64,000 bases of DNA from Anaeramoeba ignava. Its lineage: Eukaryota; Metamonada; Anaeramoebidae. The notes under the pieces were generated by a model that worked only from the letters and a program-made list of their open reading frames with translations, made no database searches and was not told the origin of the DNA. Shown one piece after another: positions 35,201 through 45,957 of this stretch (position 1 is its first letter; each line of letters starts with the position of its first letter). The DNA lies in assembly GCA_028826165.1 (NCBI GenBank), contig JAPDFW010000087.1, forward strand, positions 186,001 to 250,000, read 5' to 3'. The translations under genes and the position numbers were made by a program.

Positions 35201-35842
35201 TCTATTGTTGAGGATATGAAAAAACTCTTCACATCTCAAGTTTTAACAGATCTTGAAATCCCAACTTTGAATGGGAATATTAAGGCACACAAATTGATTC
35301 TTTCAAAAAGAATTGGAGAATCATTAATGGAAAAAGCAATGGAAGTTTTTGAACAAGAATCAAAAACAGAAGTGTGGAATTTTTTGATTTTTATTTATTC
35401 AGGAAGTTATGAAAATTTTATGGAAATTAAGAAAATGGCACAAAAAATTGGAATGAAAAATTTAAATTCAATGTTTTCAAAAGCTTCTGTTTTAAAGTTT
35501 CTCAAGCAATTATATGGAGATGATGAATCAAAAGATTTTGAAATTTCAACAGATGAAGGAAGTATTCGAGTTCATAAATTAATAATGGCTGCGAGAAGCG
35601 ATTTGTATAACGGAATGTTTTTGAATGTTGAAGATGATTCGAATCGAGTTAAAGATTATAGTGGTAGATCTCATAAAGCTATTTTTCAAGTTATTAAGTT
35701 TATTTATTGTGATAATTTGGATGATGATTTGTCTCAAGATATTATTTCAGAACTCAAAGATGTAGTTGAATATTATCAATTTAATTCCAATTCTTATTTT
35801 TCATTTATTTTGGAAGATCTTGAAGAAAAGCAAAAAAAATAA
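32268..35842 (+). CDS. Multi-exon ankyrin-BTB-BTB protein with single-codon microexons (about 499 aa)
   Basis: Large exons: 32268-32348, 32419-32508, 32580-32663, 32734-32760, 32905-33006, 33974-34069, 34264-34362, 34561-34653, 34860-34955 and 35144-35842. All introns are phase 0. Each of five exons carries one ankyrin repeat body (e.g. LTPLHLACKNQYTIEIISFL) and ends at the repeat's loop. Between these exons lie pairs of apparent 3-nt exons bounded by AG and GT: AAA+TTA, ATT+TTT (AAA at 34193 is an alternative), TTT+GAT, AAA+GAT and GTT+TAT. A single GAT sits at 32835. Adding them gives the exact 16-residue spacing from loop Gly to TPLH in all five loops. The last exon encodes two BTB units (LEIPTLNGNIKAHKLILS; DFEISTDEGSIRVHKLIM) with RSDLYNGMFLNV, the module shared with the other ankyrin and RCC1 genes. 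A Cullin-3 adaptor role is inferred. Confidence 0.8.
32835..32837 (+). other. Candidate 3-nt exon GAT (Asp)
   Basis: ATATTTAG|GAT|GTAAAA between exons 32734-32760 and 32905-33006. It adds the Asp expected before HNTILH. The upstream repeat is irregular, so spacing is a weaker test here than at later loops. Confidence 0.5.
33064..33131 (+). other. Candidate 3-nt exon pair AAA (33064) and TTA (33129)
   Basis: TTTTTAG|AAA|GTAAATT and TTTTAG|TTA|GTATTT. With Lys and Leu the loop reads GCEIEVEN-K-L-CLTPLH, the canonical 16 residues; without them it is two short. Confidence 0.65.
33134..33970. repeat. Intronic array of about 30 bp (TTTGGAATTGAATTTAA core)
   Basis: About 840 bp of TTTGAATTTTAAA and TTTGGAATTGAATTTAA blocks alternate in the intron after the TTA microexon. 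It contains no AG dinucleotide until the acceptor AAATAG at 33968-33973. Confidence 0.9.
34129..34214 (+). other. Candidate 3-nt exons ATT (34129), AAA (34193), TTT (34212)
   Basis: Three AG|NNN|GT motifs occur where two residues are needed (GSNINAKD-x-x-DNTPLH). AAA and TTT are separated by only 16 nt (GTAAATTTGTTTTTAG), too short for a normal intron, so ATT+TTT or ATT+AAA is more likely. Confidence 0.55.
34426..34497 (+). other. Candidate 3-nt exon pair TTT (34426) and GAT (34495)
   Basis: TTATTTAG|TTT|GTAAAA and GATTTTAG|GAT|GTAATC. The loop becomes GADPNIKN-F-D-RVSPIF, exactly the canonical length, with Asp at the usual position. Confidence 0.7.
34715..34774 (+). other. Candidate 3-nt exon pair AAA (34715) and GAT (34772)
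   Basis: AAATTTAG|AAA|GTAAAA and TAATTAG|GAT|GTAAAA. The loop becomes GAHSYFIS-K-D-LRNVFH, 16 residues. Confidence 0.7.
35014..35084 (+). other. Candidate 3-nt exon pair GTT (35014) and TAT (35082)
   Basis: TGAAAAG|GTT|GTAAAA and AAAAAAG|TAT|GTAAAA. The loop becomes GANPHFAD-V-Y-GRVFIE, 16 residues, leading into the BTB exon. The acceptors are less pyrimidine-rich than at the other microexons. Confidence 0.55.
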
Positions 35843-35942
35843 AAATAATAAGAAAAAGAAAAAAATTTTTTTTTTTGATCCACTTTTTTTATAAATAATA
35901 AAAATAATAAAAATAATAAAAAGAAACTAAAACTTAATTCAT

Positions 35943-37521
35943 TCAATTTTGCCATTTCCATAACATTTCACTATTTTCAACTTCAAGCATTTCTTTTGTT
36001 CGAAAATCCAAAACTTTTGCTTCACCAGCATTTGAAGTAGCCAATAAAACACCATCACGAAATTCAACCGATAAAACCCAAGTATTTCTTTCGAATTCCT
36101 TAAAAGTATGAACAGGGCCAGCAGAGAGTTTTCTTCTATCCCAAACCTTGATTGTTGAATCAAAACTAGAAGTGACAAGAACATCAGAATCAAATTGCAA
36201 ATAAGAAACGGTACTTTGATGACCTCTCAAGACATCGATACATCTTTTTGAAGAACGAAGATCCCAGACACGGCAAGTATTATCATATCCACCACTGATA
36301 ATAATATCACCATCATATTGCAACGTGGAAATTGGACGTTCATGACCAACAAGAAGATCAACTTCTTTTTCTGTTTGGATGTTCCACCATCTGAGTGCTG
36401 TATCACGAGAGCCAGTAATCAATCTATCTCCAACATAATCAAGTGCCCAAATGCTATCCGAGTGATGGATAATTCCTTTTGTTTTGTGAGTAGTTATGTC
36501 CCAAATTCTCACATCTGTGTCATATGATCCACTTATGATTTTTTCTTCGTCAAGCTTCATACAAGCAACAGGACCGTGATGTCCCTTGAACACAACTGGA
36601 ACCAAATTGAACTCATCTTTTCTTTCTTCTTCGTTTGCTTCGTTGTTATGATTATTTATGTGATTATTGATGTGATCCAGGTTTATTTTTGCAGATCTTT
36701 TTTGTGTTTGATCATAAAGTTGTTGGAATTTTTTATGTGAAGGCAAGTTGTAAAGATGGATTTCTTGATCTTTTCCTCCACTTACTAATTGGGTTCGTTG
36801 TTTGTTAACATCAAGAGACCAGATTGGGCCTGTATGTGGAGTTGGAAGTGTTAGAACTTTTCTTTTTTTTGATATTTCCCATAATTTTACTGTTCCATCC
36901 CAATTACAAGTTGCATATTGATCGATTCCTGTAAATTTCGCACCATTTACTCCAGGTTGATATCTAATATTTGCAGGTTGTCTATATTTTTGTTTGAACC
37001 ACTTTTAAATTTAAATTTAATTTTAATTTTCAAAATGAATTTTAATTTCAAAATGAATTTTAATTTCAAAATGAATTTTAATTTCAAAATGAATTTTAAT
37101 TTCAAAATGAATTTTAATTTCAAAATGAATTTTAATTTCAAAATGAATTTTAATTTTTTGGTTAGTTCAAAATTAGAAAAAGTGGAAAAAAAAATTTTTT
37201 TTTTTTTAATCTTAATAAATTTAAATTTACTTTTTGTTTCCAAATTGTTCGAAAAATATAATATTTTTTCCAAGATCTAAGTGATGGAGGTGGAACTGGA
37301 ACATTTTCTAAATGTGGATTATGTGATTTAAATAATAATTTCCAAACATAAGGATCATTTGAAATTTCATTAAAAGTTCTTGAAACACTTGATAATTTAA
37401 TTAGATTTTGATCATCAAGAAATTGGAAAATATAAATTATTAATTCTTCAGGAAGTTGAGAAAAATTTCCCATTGTTTCTTGATTTATTTTAAAATTTTT
37501 TTGAGAGTTTTTATTTCCCAT
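35943..37521 (-). CDS. F-box/WD40 protein (two exons, 449 aa)
   Basis: Exon 1 is 37521-37231 and exon 2 is 37001-35943; the 229-nt intron has GTAAAT..AAAAG ends and is phase 0, joining ..TIWKQK to WFKQKYRQPANI. Residues about 18-65 are an F-box (LPEELIIYIFQFLDDQNLIKL..VSRTFNEI split by the usual conserved Leu and Val positions). Residues about 105-445 hold seven WD repeats, including SGSYDTDVRIWDI, TGSRDTALRWWNI, SGGYDNTCRVWDL and SSFDSTIKVWDRR, which fits one seven-bladed propeller. This is the layout of an SCF ubiquitin-ligase substrate receptor: the F-box would bind Skp1 and the propeller a substrate, here unknown. The intron contains seven copies of an 18-bp repeat. Confidence 0.9.
37022..37155. 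repeat. 18-bp intronic repeat (about 7 copies)
   Basis: Tandem AATTTCAAAATGAATTTT units inside the intron of the F-box/WD40 gene. Confidence 0.9.
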
Positions 37522-37684
37522 TTAAATTAAAAAAAATTAAAAAAACAAAAATTGAATAATGAAATTAAAAAAATCTAAATAAAAAAAATGGAACAAAAAA
37601 CACGTATTTTAAAAATAAAAATAAAAAAGAAAAAAGAAAAAATTTTTATTTAATCAAAACACGTTTTTTATTTAATTAAAAAAA

Positions 37685-39765
37685 AAAAATTTAATCTAAA
37701 TTTAATTTTAAATTAATTTCTAAATTAAATATTAATTCAAAATATATTTAAATATTAATATTTTATTTATCAAAATATTTATTAATTTTTTAATAATAAA
37801 ATATAATAAAAATAATTTAATTTATAATTTAAAATATTTATTAAATTTAATTTTAAATTAATTTATTAATTAAATATTAATTCAAAATATATTTAAATAT
37901 TAATATTTTATTTATAAAAATATTAATTAATTTTTTAATAATAAAATATAATAAAAATAATTTAATTTATAATTTAAAATATTTATTAAATTTAATTATA
38001 AATTAATTTATAAATTAAATATTAATTCAAAATATATTTAAATATTAATATTTTATTTATAAAAATATTTATTAATTTTTAATAATAAAATATAATTAAA
38101 ATAATTTAATTTATAATTTAAAATATTTATTAAATTTAATTTTAAATTAATTTATAAATTAAATATTAATTCAAAATATATTTAAATATTAATATTTTAT
38201 TTATCAAAAATATTTATTAATTTTTAATAATAAAATATAATAAAAATAATTTAATTTATAATTTAAAATATTTATTAAATTTAATTATAAATTAATTTAT
38301 AAATTAAATATTAATTCAAAATATATTTAAATATTAATATTTTATTTATCAAAATATTTATTAATTTTTAATAATAAAATATAATAAAAATAATTTAATT
38401 TATAATTTGAAATATTTATTAAATTTAATTTTAAATTAATTTATTAATTAAATAATATTTCAAAATATATTTAAATATTAATATTTTTATTTATCAAAAT
38501 ATTAATTAATTTTTAATAATAAAATATAATAAAAATAATTTAATTTATAATTTGAAATATTTATTAAATTTAATTATAAATTAATTTATAAATTAAATAT
38601 TAATTCAAAATATATTTAAATATTTATATTTTATTTATAAAAATATTTATTAATTTTTAATAATAAAATATAATAAAAATAATTTAATTTATAATTTAAA
38701 ATATTTATTAAATTTAATTATAAATTAATTTATAAATTAAATATTAATTCAAAAATATATTTAAATATTAATATTTTATTTATCAAAATATTTATTAATT
38801 TTTAATAATAAAATATAATTAAAATAATTTAATTTATAATTTAAAAATATTTATTAAATTTAATTATAAATTAATTTATAAATTAAATATTAATTCAAAA
38901 TATATTTAAATATTAATATTTTATTTATCAAAATATTTATTAATTTTTAATAATAAAATATAATAAAATAATTTAATTTATAATTTGAAATATTTATTAA
39001 ATTTAATTTTAAATTAATTTCTAAATTAAATATTAATTCAAACTATATTTAAATATTAATATTTTATTTATAAAAATATTTATTAATTTTTAATAATAAA
39101 ATATAATTAAAATAATTTAATTTATAATTTGAAATATTTATTAAATTTAATTATAAATTAATTTATAAATTAAATATTAATTCAAAATATATTTAAATAT
39201 TAATATTTAATTTATCAAAATATTTATTAATTTTTAATAATAAAAATATAATTAAAATTATTTAATTTATAATTTGAAATATTTATTAAATTTAATTTTA
39301 AATTAATTTATAAATTAAATATTAATTCAAAAAATATATTTAAATATTAATATTTAATTTATCAAAATATTTATTAATTTTTAATAATAAAATATAATAA
39401 AAATAATTTAATTTATAATTTGAAATATTTATTAAATTTAATTTTAAATTAATTTCTAAATTAAATATTAATTCAAAAATATATTTAAATATTAATATTT
39501 TATTTATCAAAATATTAATTAATTTTTAATAATAAAATATAATAAAAATAATTTAATTTATAATTTAAAATATTTATTAAATTTAATTTTAAAATTAATT
39601 TATAAATTAAATATTAATTCAAAATATATTTAAATATTAATATTTTATTTATCAAAATATTTATTAATTTTTTAATAATAAAATATAATTAAAATAATTT
39701 AATTTATAATTTAAAATATTTATTAAATTTAATTTTAAATTAATTTATAAATTAAATATTAATTC
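37685..39765. repeat. Intergenic satellite, unit 144-145 bp, about 14 copies
   Basis: A block containing ATTAATTCAAAATATATTTA recurs at 37731, 37876, 38021 and 38165, and onward to about 39760, a step of 144-145 bp. Units differ by a few substitutions (TATAAATT or CTAAATT) and 1-2 bp indels. C and G are nearly absent. It lies between the divergent F-box/WD40 and BPI-like genes. Flanking copies at 37690 and 39875-39930 are diverged. Confidence 0.9.
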
Positions 39766-40035
39766 AATCTTTGGGGGATATTGAAATCTAGATTGAGAAA
39801 AAAGAAAATGGAAAAAAAATTTTTTTTAAATATCCAAAAAAAAAATAATTTAAGATTAAAATTTTAATTTAGATTATTTGTTAAATTTAATTTTAAATTA
39901 ATTTCTAAATTAAATATTAATTCAAACTTTAATCTAAATTTAAATTTAAAGATAATTAAAAAAAACCGAAAAATTTGATCAAAAAAAATTTTTTTTTCTA
40001 TTTTTTACAATTCATTTTTTTCAAAACAATTTAAG
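39766..40035. other. Edge of the satellite and promoter of the BPI-like gene
   Basis: A non-repeat segment (TCTTTGGGGGATATTGAAATC, split by A/T runs) interrupts the satellite edge, then a diverged partial unit. TTCATTTTTTTCAAAAC at about 40012-40028 precedes the ATG at 40036. Confidence 0.4.
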
Positions 40036-42795
40036 ATGCAAAAGCTAATACTTTTAATAATTTTAATAGGAATAATAACAACAGAAGAAGCAAGTTTACC
40101 AGGATTTAAAATCTCTTTAACAAAACCACTATTTGATGAAGCAATTAAAATTTTAGTACCACTTGCGATAAAAGATTTGCAGAATATGAATATACCTGAT
40201 ATTGATGGTGATTTTGATAGTCCAATTGGTAAAATTGAATATCAATTCACTTCTATTAAATTAAATTCTATAAGTCTTAGTAATGCTAAACTTTCTTTGG
40301 TTTCTGGTGGTATTTCTATTTCTATTTCTGGTGGTTCTGCAAGTTTAAGTGCAAATTGGCATTGGAAAGAGAAATGTTTGTTGTTTTCTTTTTGAATTGT
40401 GAATTTTTTATTTAAATTTCCATTTGAATTGCGAATTTTCTAATTATTTAATTTAATTTGATTTTGATTTTGATTTTGATTTTGAATTTTATTTTGATTT
40501 AATTTGATTTAATTTGATTTTGAATTTTATTTTGATTTAATTTAATTTTGATTTTGATTTAATTTTAATTTTGATTTAATTTAATTTTGATTTTGATTTT
40601 GATTTTGATTTAATTTGATTTTGAATTTGATTTAATTTAATTTTGATTTAATTTGATTTAATTTGATTTTAATTTTGATTTAATTTAATTTGATTTTGAT
40701 TTTAATTTAATTTTAATTTTGATTTGATTTGATTTAATTTTGATTTTAATTTTGATTTAATTTAATTTAATTTGATTTTTATTTTGATTTAATTTTGATT
40801 TTGATTTTGATTTAATTTTAATTTTAATTTTAATTTTGATTTAATTTAATTTTAATTTTAATTTAATTTTAATTTTGATTTATGATTTAATTTAATTTAA
40901 TTTGATTTGATTTGATTTAATTTAATTTGATTTAATTTAATTTGATTTTAATTTAATTTTAATTTAATTTTGATTTTGATTTGATTTTGATTTTAATTTA
41001 ATTTTGATTTTGATTTAATTTTTATTTTGATTTAATTTAATTTTAATTTTGATTTGATTTTATTTTAATTTTGATTTAATTTGATTTAATTTTGATTTGG
41101 ATTTTGATTTTAATTTTGATTTTAATTTTGATTTATGATTTAATTTAATTTTAATTTAATTTTGATTTTGATTTAGATTTTGATTTTGATTTTGATTTTG
41201 ATTTTGATTTTGATTTGATTTTGATTTTGATTTTGATTTAATTTTGATTTAATTTTGATTTGATTTTGATTTTGATTTTGATTTTGATTTTAATTTTAAT
41301 TTTGATTTTGATTTTGATTTTGATTTGGATTTAATTTGATTTTAATTTAATTTTAATTTTAATTTTGATTTGATTTGATTTAATTTGATTTAATTTAATT
41401 TTAATTATTTTGATTTGGATTTGATTTTTATTAGCTTGGCCTCATGTTTCTGATTCTGGTTCTGTTGATATTGATACAAGTTCAGTTTCTGCTAGTGTTT
41501 CACTTGCTATTGGAAGTGATTCAAATGGAAGACCAACAATAGTTACATCATCAATATCTTTAGATTTAGGAAGTTTAAACGTTCATTTCCACGGTAAATA
41601 TTTTTTATAAACAAAAATAATTTTTGATTTTGATTTTGATTTTAATTTTTAATTTGATTTTGATTTTTAATTTTAATTTTGATTTTAATTTTAATTCTGA
41701 TTTTGATTTTGATTTTGATTTTGATTTTAATTTTGATTTTAATTTTGATTTTCATTTTGATTTAATTTAATTTTGATTTTTAATTTGATTTTGATTTTGA
41801 TTTAATTTAATTTTGATTTTTAATTTGATTTTGTTTTAGGTGGAGACTCTTGGTTATACAATCTATTTTCAGGAGAAATTAGTGACAAAATCAAAAGCTC
41901 TGTAGAATCCGAAGTAAATTCAAAAGTAAAACCAATGATTGATCAAGCAGCAGAAAAATTTCTATCAACAGTTCCACTTGTAGAACCGATTGATTCTAAT
42001 GTAGAAATCGATTATCGATTAGTATCAACACCTGAAATTGAGGCAGGCAAAGATATAATGTGTCCATTAAAGGGGGAATTCTATTACATTCCACATCCAC
42101 ACGAGTATCCAATAGCGCCAGTAACGATGCCTAGCACAATCAACACAGAAATGGGACAATTTTTCATCTCAGAATTTGTGTTCAATTCACTGGCGTTCTC
42201 ATACTATCAAACAGGAATGCTTTCAGCAACCGTTACTCCCCAAAATGTTCCCAGTTGGTTCCCTTTTAAACTCAATACAACCGCCTGGAAAGACCTTATT
42301 CCACAGCTTTTTAATACTTATCCAGGCCAAACAATGAATGCTTCAATTGGCGTTAATTCTGCCCCCGTTTGTTCCATTTCTTCTTCTGGAATATTGTTGC
42401 AAATTGATGGGTTTTTAAGAGTGAATGTGATCCAATCTTCCAAAATGGCGTTTATTTTGAATCTTTTTGCTAATGCTCAAATTTCAATGAATATTTCTGA
42501 TGCAAAAATTTATGGCAATTTTAATAATTTAACAACAAAAATGACTCTTAATGCTTCAACTATCGGACAGTTTTCTCTTGATTCTTTGGATCAAATTTTG
42601 GACTTGATGACCCAAAACGTTTTGGTTCCTCTTTTGAATGAACTTTTCCAAAAGGGTTATCCTCTTCCTGTTGTTGATGGAGCTCAACTTGTTGAACCTC
42701 ATTTCTACTTCTATGATAAGTATATGGCAATTACTTCTGATTTCAAATACACTCCAAGTAATAACAAAATTCAACAAAATTGGAATTGGAATTGA
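40036..42795 (+). CDS. Secreted BPI/LBP/CETP-family lipid-binding protein (three exons, 484 aa)
   Basis: Exons are 40036-40375, 41435-41593 and 41840-42795. Intron phases match: AAA T|CT TGG gives K-S-W and CAC G|GT gives H-G. A signal peptide (MQKLILLIILIGIITTEEA) is followed by a first barrel-like half (PGFKISLTKPLFDEAIKIL..), the family's W-x-x-K-SWPHVSDSGSVD motif across junction 1, and a second half with ISEFVFNSLAFSYYQTGML and a C-terminal YFYDKYMAI segment. Length matches human BPI/LBP (about 480). Animal members bind lipopolysaccharide or carry lipids; here binding of bacterial or membrane lipids in food vacuoles or outside the cell is inferred. Introns of 1059 and 246 nt are ATTTTGATTTAA-type arrays. 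TTCCACTTTTTTTTT follows the stop at 42870. Confidence 0.88.
40450..41430. repeat. Intronic ATTTTG/ATTTAATTTG array
   Basis: About 980 bp of ATTTTG, ATTTAA and ATTTGA hexamers in irregular order filling intron 1 of the BPI-like gene. No AG occurs before the acceptor TTATTAG except a few GATTTAGATT-like variants. Confidence 0.85.
41617..41836. repeat. Second intronic ATTTTG array of the BPI-like gene
   Basis: About 220 bp of the same hexamer type in intron 2, so two introns of one gene share one repeat motif. Confidence 0.85.
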
Positions 42796-42957
42796 AATTG
42801 GAATTGAAATTGGTTCATTTCTTTTTTCAAAAAAAAAAAAAACGAAAAAATTTTTTGCTTTTTTTTTTGTTCCACTTTTTTTTTGCTTTCTCTTTTTTTT
42901 CTTTCCATTTTTTGAAATAAAAAGAGAATAGCTCAATTTTTATTTTGTTTTGTTTCT

Positions 42958-43999
42958 TCACATAAAATCATCTTCAAATTCTTCAAAAGTCATATCCATT
43001 TCTTGATTAGAAACTTTATATTTTTCCATTTCTTTTTCATATTTTTCTTTTTTTTCTTTTTCTTCATTTTTTCTTTTTTCTTCTTCTTCTTTTTCTTTTT
43101 GAGCTTTTAATTCTTTTAATTTAGCTTCTGTTTTGATTTCTTGAGCTTTTGATTCCTTTTCTTTTTTAAGAACATCAACACTCATTTCTGTTTCTGTTTT
43201 TTTGATTCTTCGAAGAATTTCTGAATCTTTTTGAACATTCTTTATTCTTTTTTGTAAATTATAATTTTTATAAGCAACTTCTCCTGCTTGCATTCCTTTT
43301 TTCTTGAGAAGGTTTGATGCAGGTGTATAAATAATTGATACTTTTTGTTGTTTTGAACCTTTTTTTTATAAAAATTATAAAAATTATAAAAAATATAAAA
43401 AATATTTATAAAATTGAATTTAATTGATTTACCTTTAATTGAGTTATATTTTACAAGTTGAACACAATCTATTTTTCAATTAAAATTCATTTTGAAAATT
43501 AAAATTAAAATTAAAATTAAAAATTAAAATTAAAATTAAAATCAAAATTAAAATTAAAATTAAAATTAAAATTAAAATTAAAATTAAAATCAAAATTAAA
43601 ATTAAAATCAAAATTAAAATTATATTTAAAATTAAAATTCATTTTGAAAATTAAAATTAAAATTAAAATTAAAATTAAAATTAAAATTAAAATTCATTTT
43701 TAATATTAAAATTAAAAATTATTGGATTTCAACCTTTCAATAAATCTAAAGCTATATTTTTAAAATTATCTTCTGGTTTTAATCTTAAATAAACATGAGC
43801 ACTACTTAAATTTTCAACATGAAACCAAATATCTTCTGGTAAAGCATATTTTATTCTATGCTTCATTTTTATTTTTTAATTTTTCAATTGTTTTTTATTT
43901 TAAAAAAAAATTGCAAAATTCTTACAATAATTCATTTTCAAATTTGTCTTTTCCCATATAAACTGTATAACCTCTTGAAATTGTAAAAACTCTAACCAT
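42958..43999 (-). CDS. CCDC25: CCDC25 homologue (NFACT-R family; four exons, 210 aa)
   Basis: Exons are 43999-43926, 43855-43734, 43468-43433 and 43358-42958. Phases join as TT|A, G|AT and G|GT. The joined product begins MVRVF, then [73 protein letters not shown] and a coiled-coil Lys/Glu-rich C-terminus ending FEEFEDDFM. Each block aligns with human CCDC25 (208 aa; ..[20 protein letters not shown].., ..DSDEFM). The NFACT-R fold is shared with ribosome quality-control factors; human CCDC25 is also reported as a DNA-sensing membrane protein. The role here is unknown, probably the ancestral conserved one. Exon 3 is only 36 nt. It is divergent from the first RCC1-BTB gene. Confidence 0.92.
43490..43720. 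repeat. Intronic AATTAA array in CCDC25
   Basis: About 230 bp of AAAATT units (with AAAATC variants and three AAATTCATTTT interruptions) in intron 2 of CCDC25. Confidence 0.85.
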
Positions 44000-44102
44000 T
44001 TTTAATAAAGAAAAAAAAAAAATGAAAATCGAAAAAATGAAAAATGAAAAATGAAAAATGAAAAATGAAATTTTATTTTTTCATTTTTTTTCTTTTTCTA
44101 AA
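44000..44102. promoter_or_regulatory. Divergent promoter (CCDC25 / RCC1-BTB 1)
   Basis: 103 bp between opposite start codons. It contains four AAAAATGAA units toward CCDC25 and TTTTTCATTTTTTTTCTTTTT before the ATG at 44103. The TTTTCATTTTTTTTCTTTTC block is repeated before all four RCC1-BTB genes. Confidence 0.6.
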
Positions 44103-45899
44103 ATGAATGAAATTTTATTTTTTGGTAGAAATCTATATCCAAAACTTTTCAAAAATAAACCAATTAAAATAATAAAACCAATTCAATTTAAATTTGAAAA
44201 TGAAAATGAAAATGAAAATGAAAATGAAAATGAAAATGAAAAACAAATTAAACAAATTTCATCGGGTTATTTTTCAACAATTTTCCTTTTTGAAAACGGA
44301 AAAGCAATAGAATATTTAAATGAAAATCCTGAAAAAATCCAAATTGAAAATATTCAAAAAGTAACTGTTGGTCTTGAAAATGAAGCTATTTTAACAATAG
44401 AAGGAAATGTATTTGCAAAAGGGATAGATATTAATCCATATAATCCAAATAAATTTATCAATATTTCATCATTAATTGAAGATACAAATGATAGAATAAT
44501 TCAAGATATTGTTTCTGGATGGAGTTCAATTTACTTATTAACTTCAAATCAAAATGCTTATGGAATTGGTTCAAATCAATATGGTCAACTTGGTTTTGAT
44601 TCTAAAACACTTAAAAAAACAGAAAAACCAATTTTAATGATGAAAAATGTTTCTAAAATATTTTCAGGAAATTCTTCTGAAGGTGTCTTTCTTTTAAATT
44701 CAAATCAAGAATTATTTGGATGCGGATATAATCAATATAGCCAACTTGGATTAGGAGAATTAAGAAAAACAATAAGAATACAAAAATTAACCAAAATCCA
44801 AAATATTCCAAAAGGTAAAATAATTGATATTCAATGTGGAAGTTTTCATTCAATAATGTTGGTTGAAAATGAAGATGAAAATAAAAATCCAAAAAGAAAA
44901 CTTTATTCATGTGGAAATTGGAAATATAATGGATTTGGCAAAAATAAAGATACTTATGAATTTACTGAAATCAAATCATCTTTATTTGAAAATGATGAAA
45001 ATATTCTTGATTTTTCTGTTGGAGATGAACATAATTTGATTTTAACATCCAAAGGGAAAGTTATTGGATTCGGAAATAATTTATATGGTCAATTAGGAAC
45101 TGGAAATATAAAAAATCAAAGAATTCCAATTCAAATTAAACTTCCTAAATTAAGATTTAATGAAGAAATTTCTAATTATCATATTTCTTGTGGATATCGA
45201 AAATCATTTCTTTATTATTCTCCTTTTCTTTCTCCTTTTTCCAATCTTGAAGAAGATTTGATAAAATTATTTGGAAGAAAAGAATTTTGTGATATTTCAT
45301 TTAAAACCGAAAATGGAGAAATAGTTGAAGCTCATAAATTAATATTGAAATATAGATTAAATCAAAATCAAGAAAATCAAATTGATAAACTTCAAGAAAT
45401 TATTTCAAAGAAATCAATTAAAGAATCAAATCAAATATTTGAAATGATTTATTCAAACAGAATATTAAATCCAAAATTATATTATGAAATTAAAGAAATT
45501 ATAAATTCAAATGAAAAAATTGAAGAAACAATGAAAAGAATTTATTTAAATGAAAATGAAAATGAAAAAGATTTTATTATTGAAAGAAAAGAAAAACAAT
45601 ATAAATTTCCAAAATTAATATTAATAATGAGAAGTGAATTATATCGAGGAATGTTTTTATCTGTAACAAATGATAAATCTAACAAAGTTAGAGATTATAG
45701 TGAATTAAGTAATAAATCATTTCAAATATTTGAATATTGGATTTATTCAAATCAAATTAAAGATGATATTCAAATTACTCAGGAAATCATTAATGAATTA
45801 GAAATAGGAATTGATTATTTTCAATTAAATCAAACAAATCCAAATTTATTTGATTTATTAATTAACAAATTTAAAAATCAAAATCAAAATCAAAATTAA
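44103..45899 (+). CDS. RCC1-BTB-BTB protein, tandem copy 1 (598 aa)
   Basis: Start chosen at 44103 (MNEILFFGRN) because the three paralogues start there; an in-frame ATG 45 nt upstream lies in the promoter motif. Intronless. Residues about 1-370 hold RCC1-like repeats, e.g. YGIGSNQYGQLG, LFGCGYNQYSQLGLG and VIGFGNNLYGQLGTGN, interrupted by a variable (EN)n stretch near residue 30. Residues about 375-480 are a first BTB (FCDISFKTENGEIVEAHKLIL), and about 485-590 a second (DFIIERKEKQYKFPKLILI..RSELYRGMFLSV..NKVRDYS). RCC1 propellers bind proteins or chromatin and BTB units often bind Cullin-3; a ubiquitin-adaptor role is inferred. This copy differs from the others (e.g. ISSGYFSTIFLFENG). Confidence 0.88.
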   Translation: MNEILFFGRNLYPKLFKNKPIKIIKPIQFKFENENENENENENENEKQIKQISSGYFSTIFLFENGKAIEYLNENPEKIQIENIQKVTVGLENEAILTIEGNVFAKGIDINPYNPNKFINISSLIEDTNDRIIQDIVSGWSSIYLLTSNQNAYGIGSNQYGQLGFDSKTLKKTEKPILMMKNVSKIFSGNSSEGVFLLNSNQELFGCGYNQYSQLGLGELRKTIRIQKLTKIQNIPKGKIIDIQCGSFHSIMLVENEDENKNPKRKLYSCGNWKYNGFGKNKDTYEFTEIKSSLFENDENILDFSVGDEHNLILTSKGKVIGFGNNLYGQLGTGNIKNQRIPIQIKLPKLRFNEEISNYHISCGYRKSFLYYSPFLSPFSNLEEDLIKLFGRKEFCDISFKTENGEIVEAHKLILKYRLNQNQENQIDKLQEIISKKSIKESNQIFEMIYSNRILNPKLYYEIKEIINSNEKIEETMKRIYLNENENEKDFIIERKEKQYKFPKLILIMRSELYRGMFLSVTNDKSNKVRDYSELSNKSFQIFEYWIYSNQIKDDIQITQEIINELEIGIDYFQLNQTNPNLFDLLINKFKNQNQNQN

Positions 45900-45957
45900 A
45901 ATTAAAATTAAAATTAAATTCAAAAATTCATTTTTTCATTTTTTTTTCTTTTCAAAA

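Noticed and set aside
44058-44102. Upstream in-frame ATG for RCC1-BTB copy 1
   Set aside because: The extra 15 residues are the translated TTTCATTTTTTTTC promoter block, and the paralogues start at MNEI.
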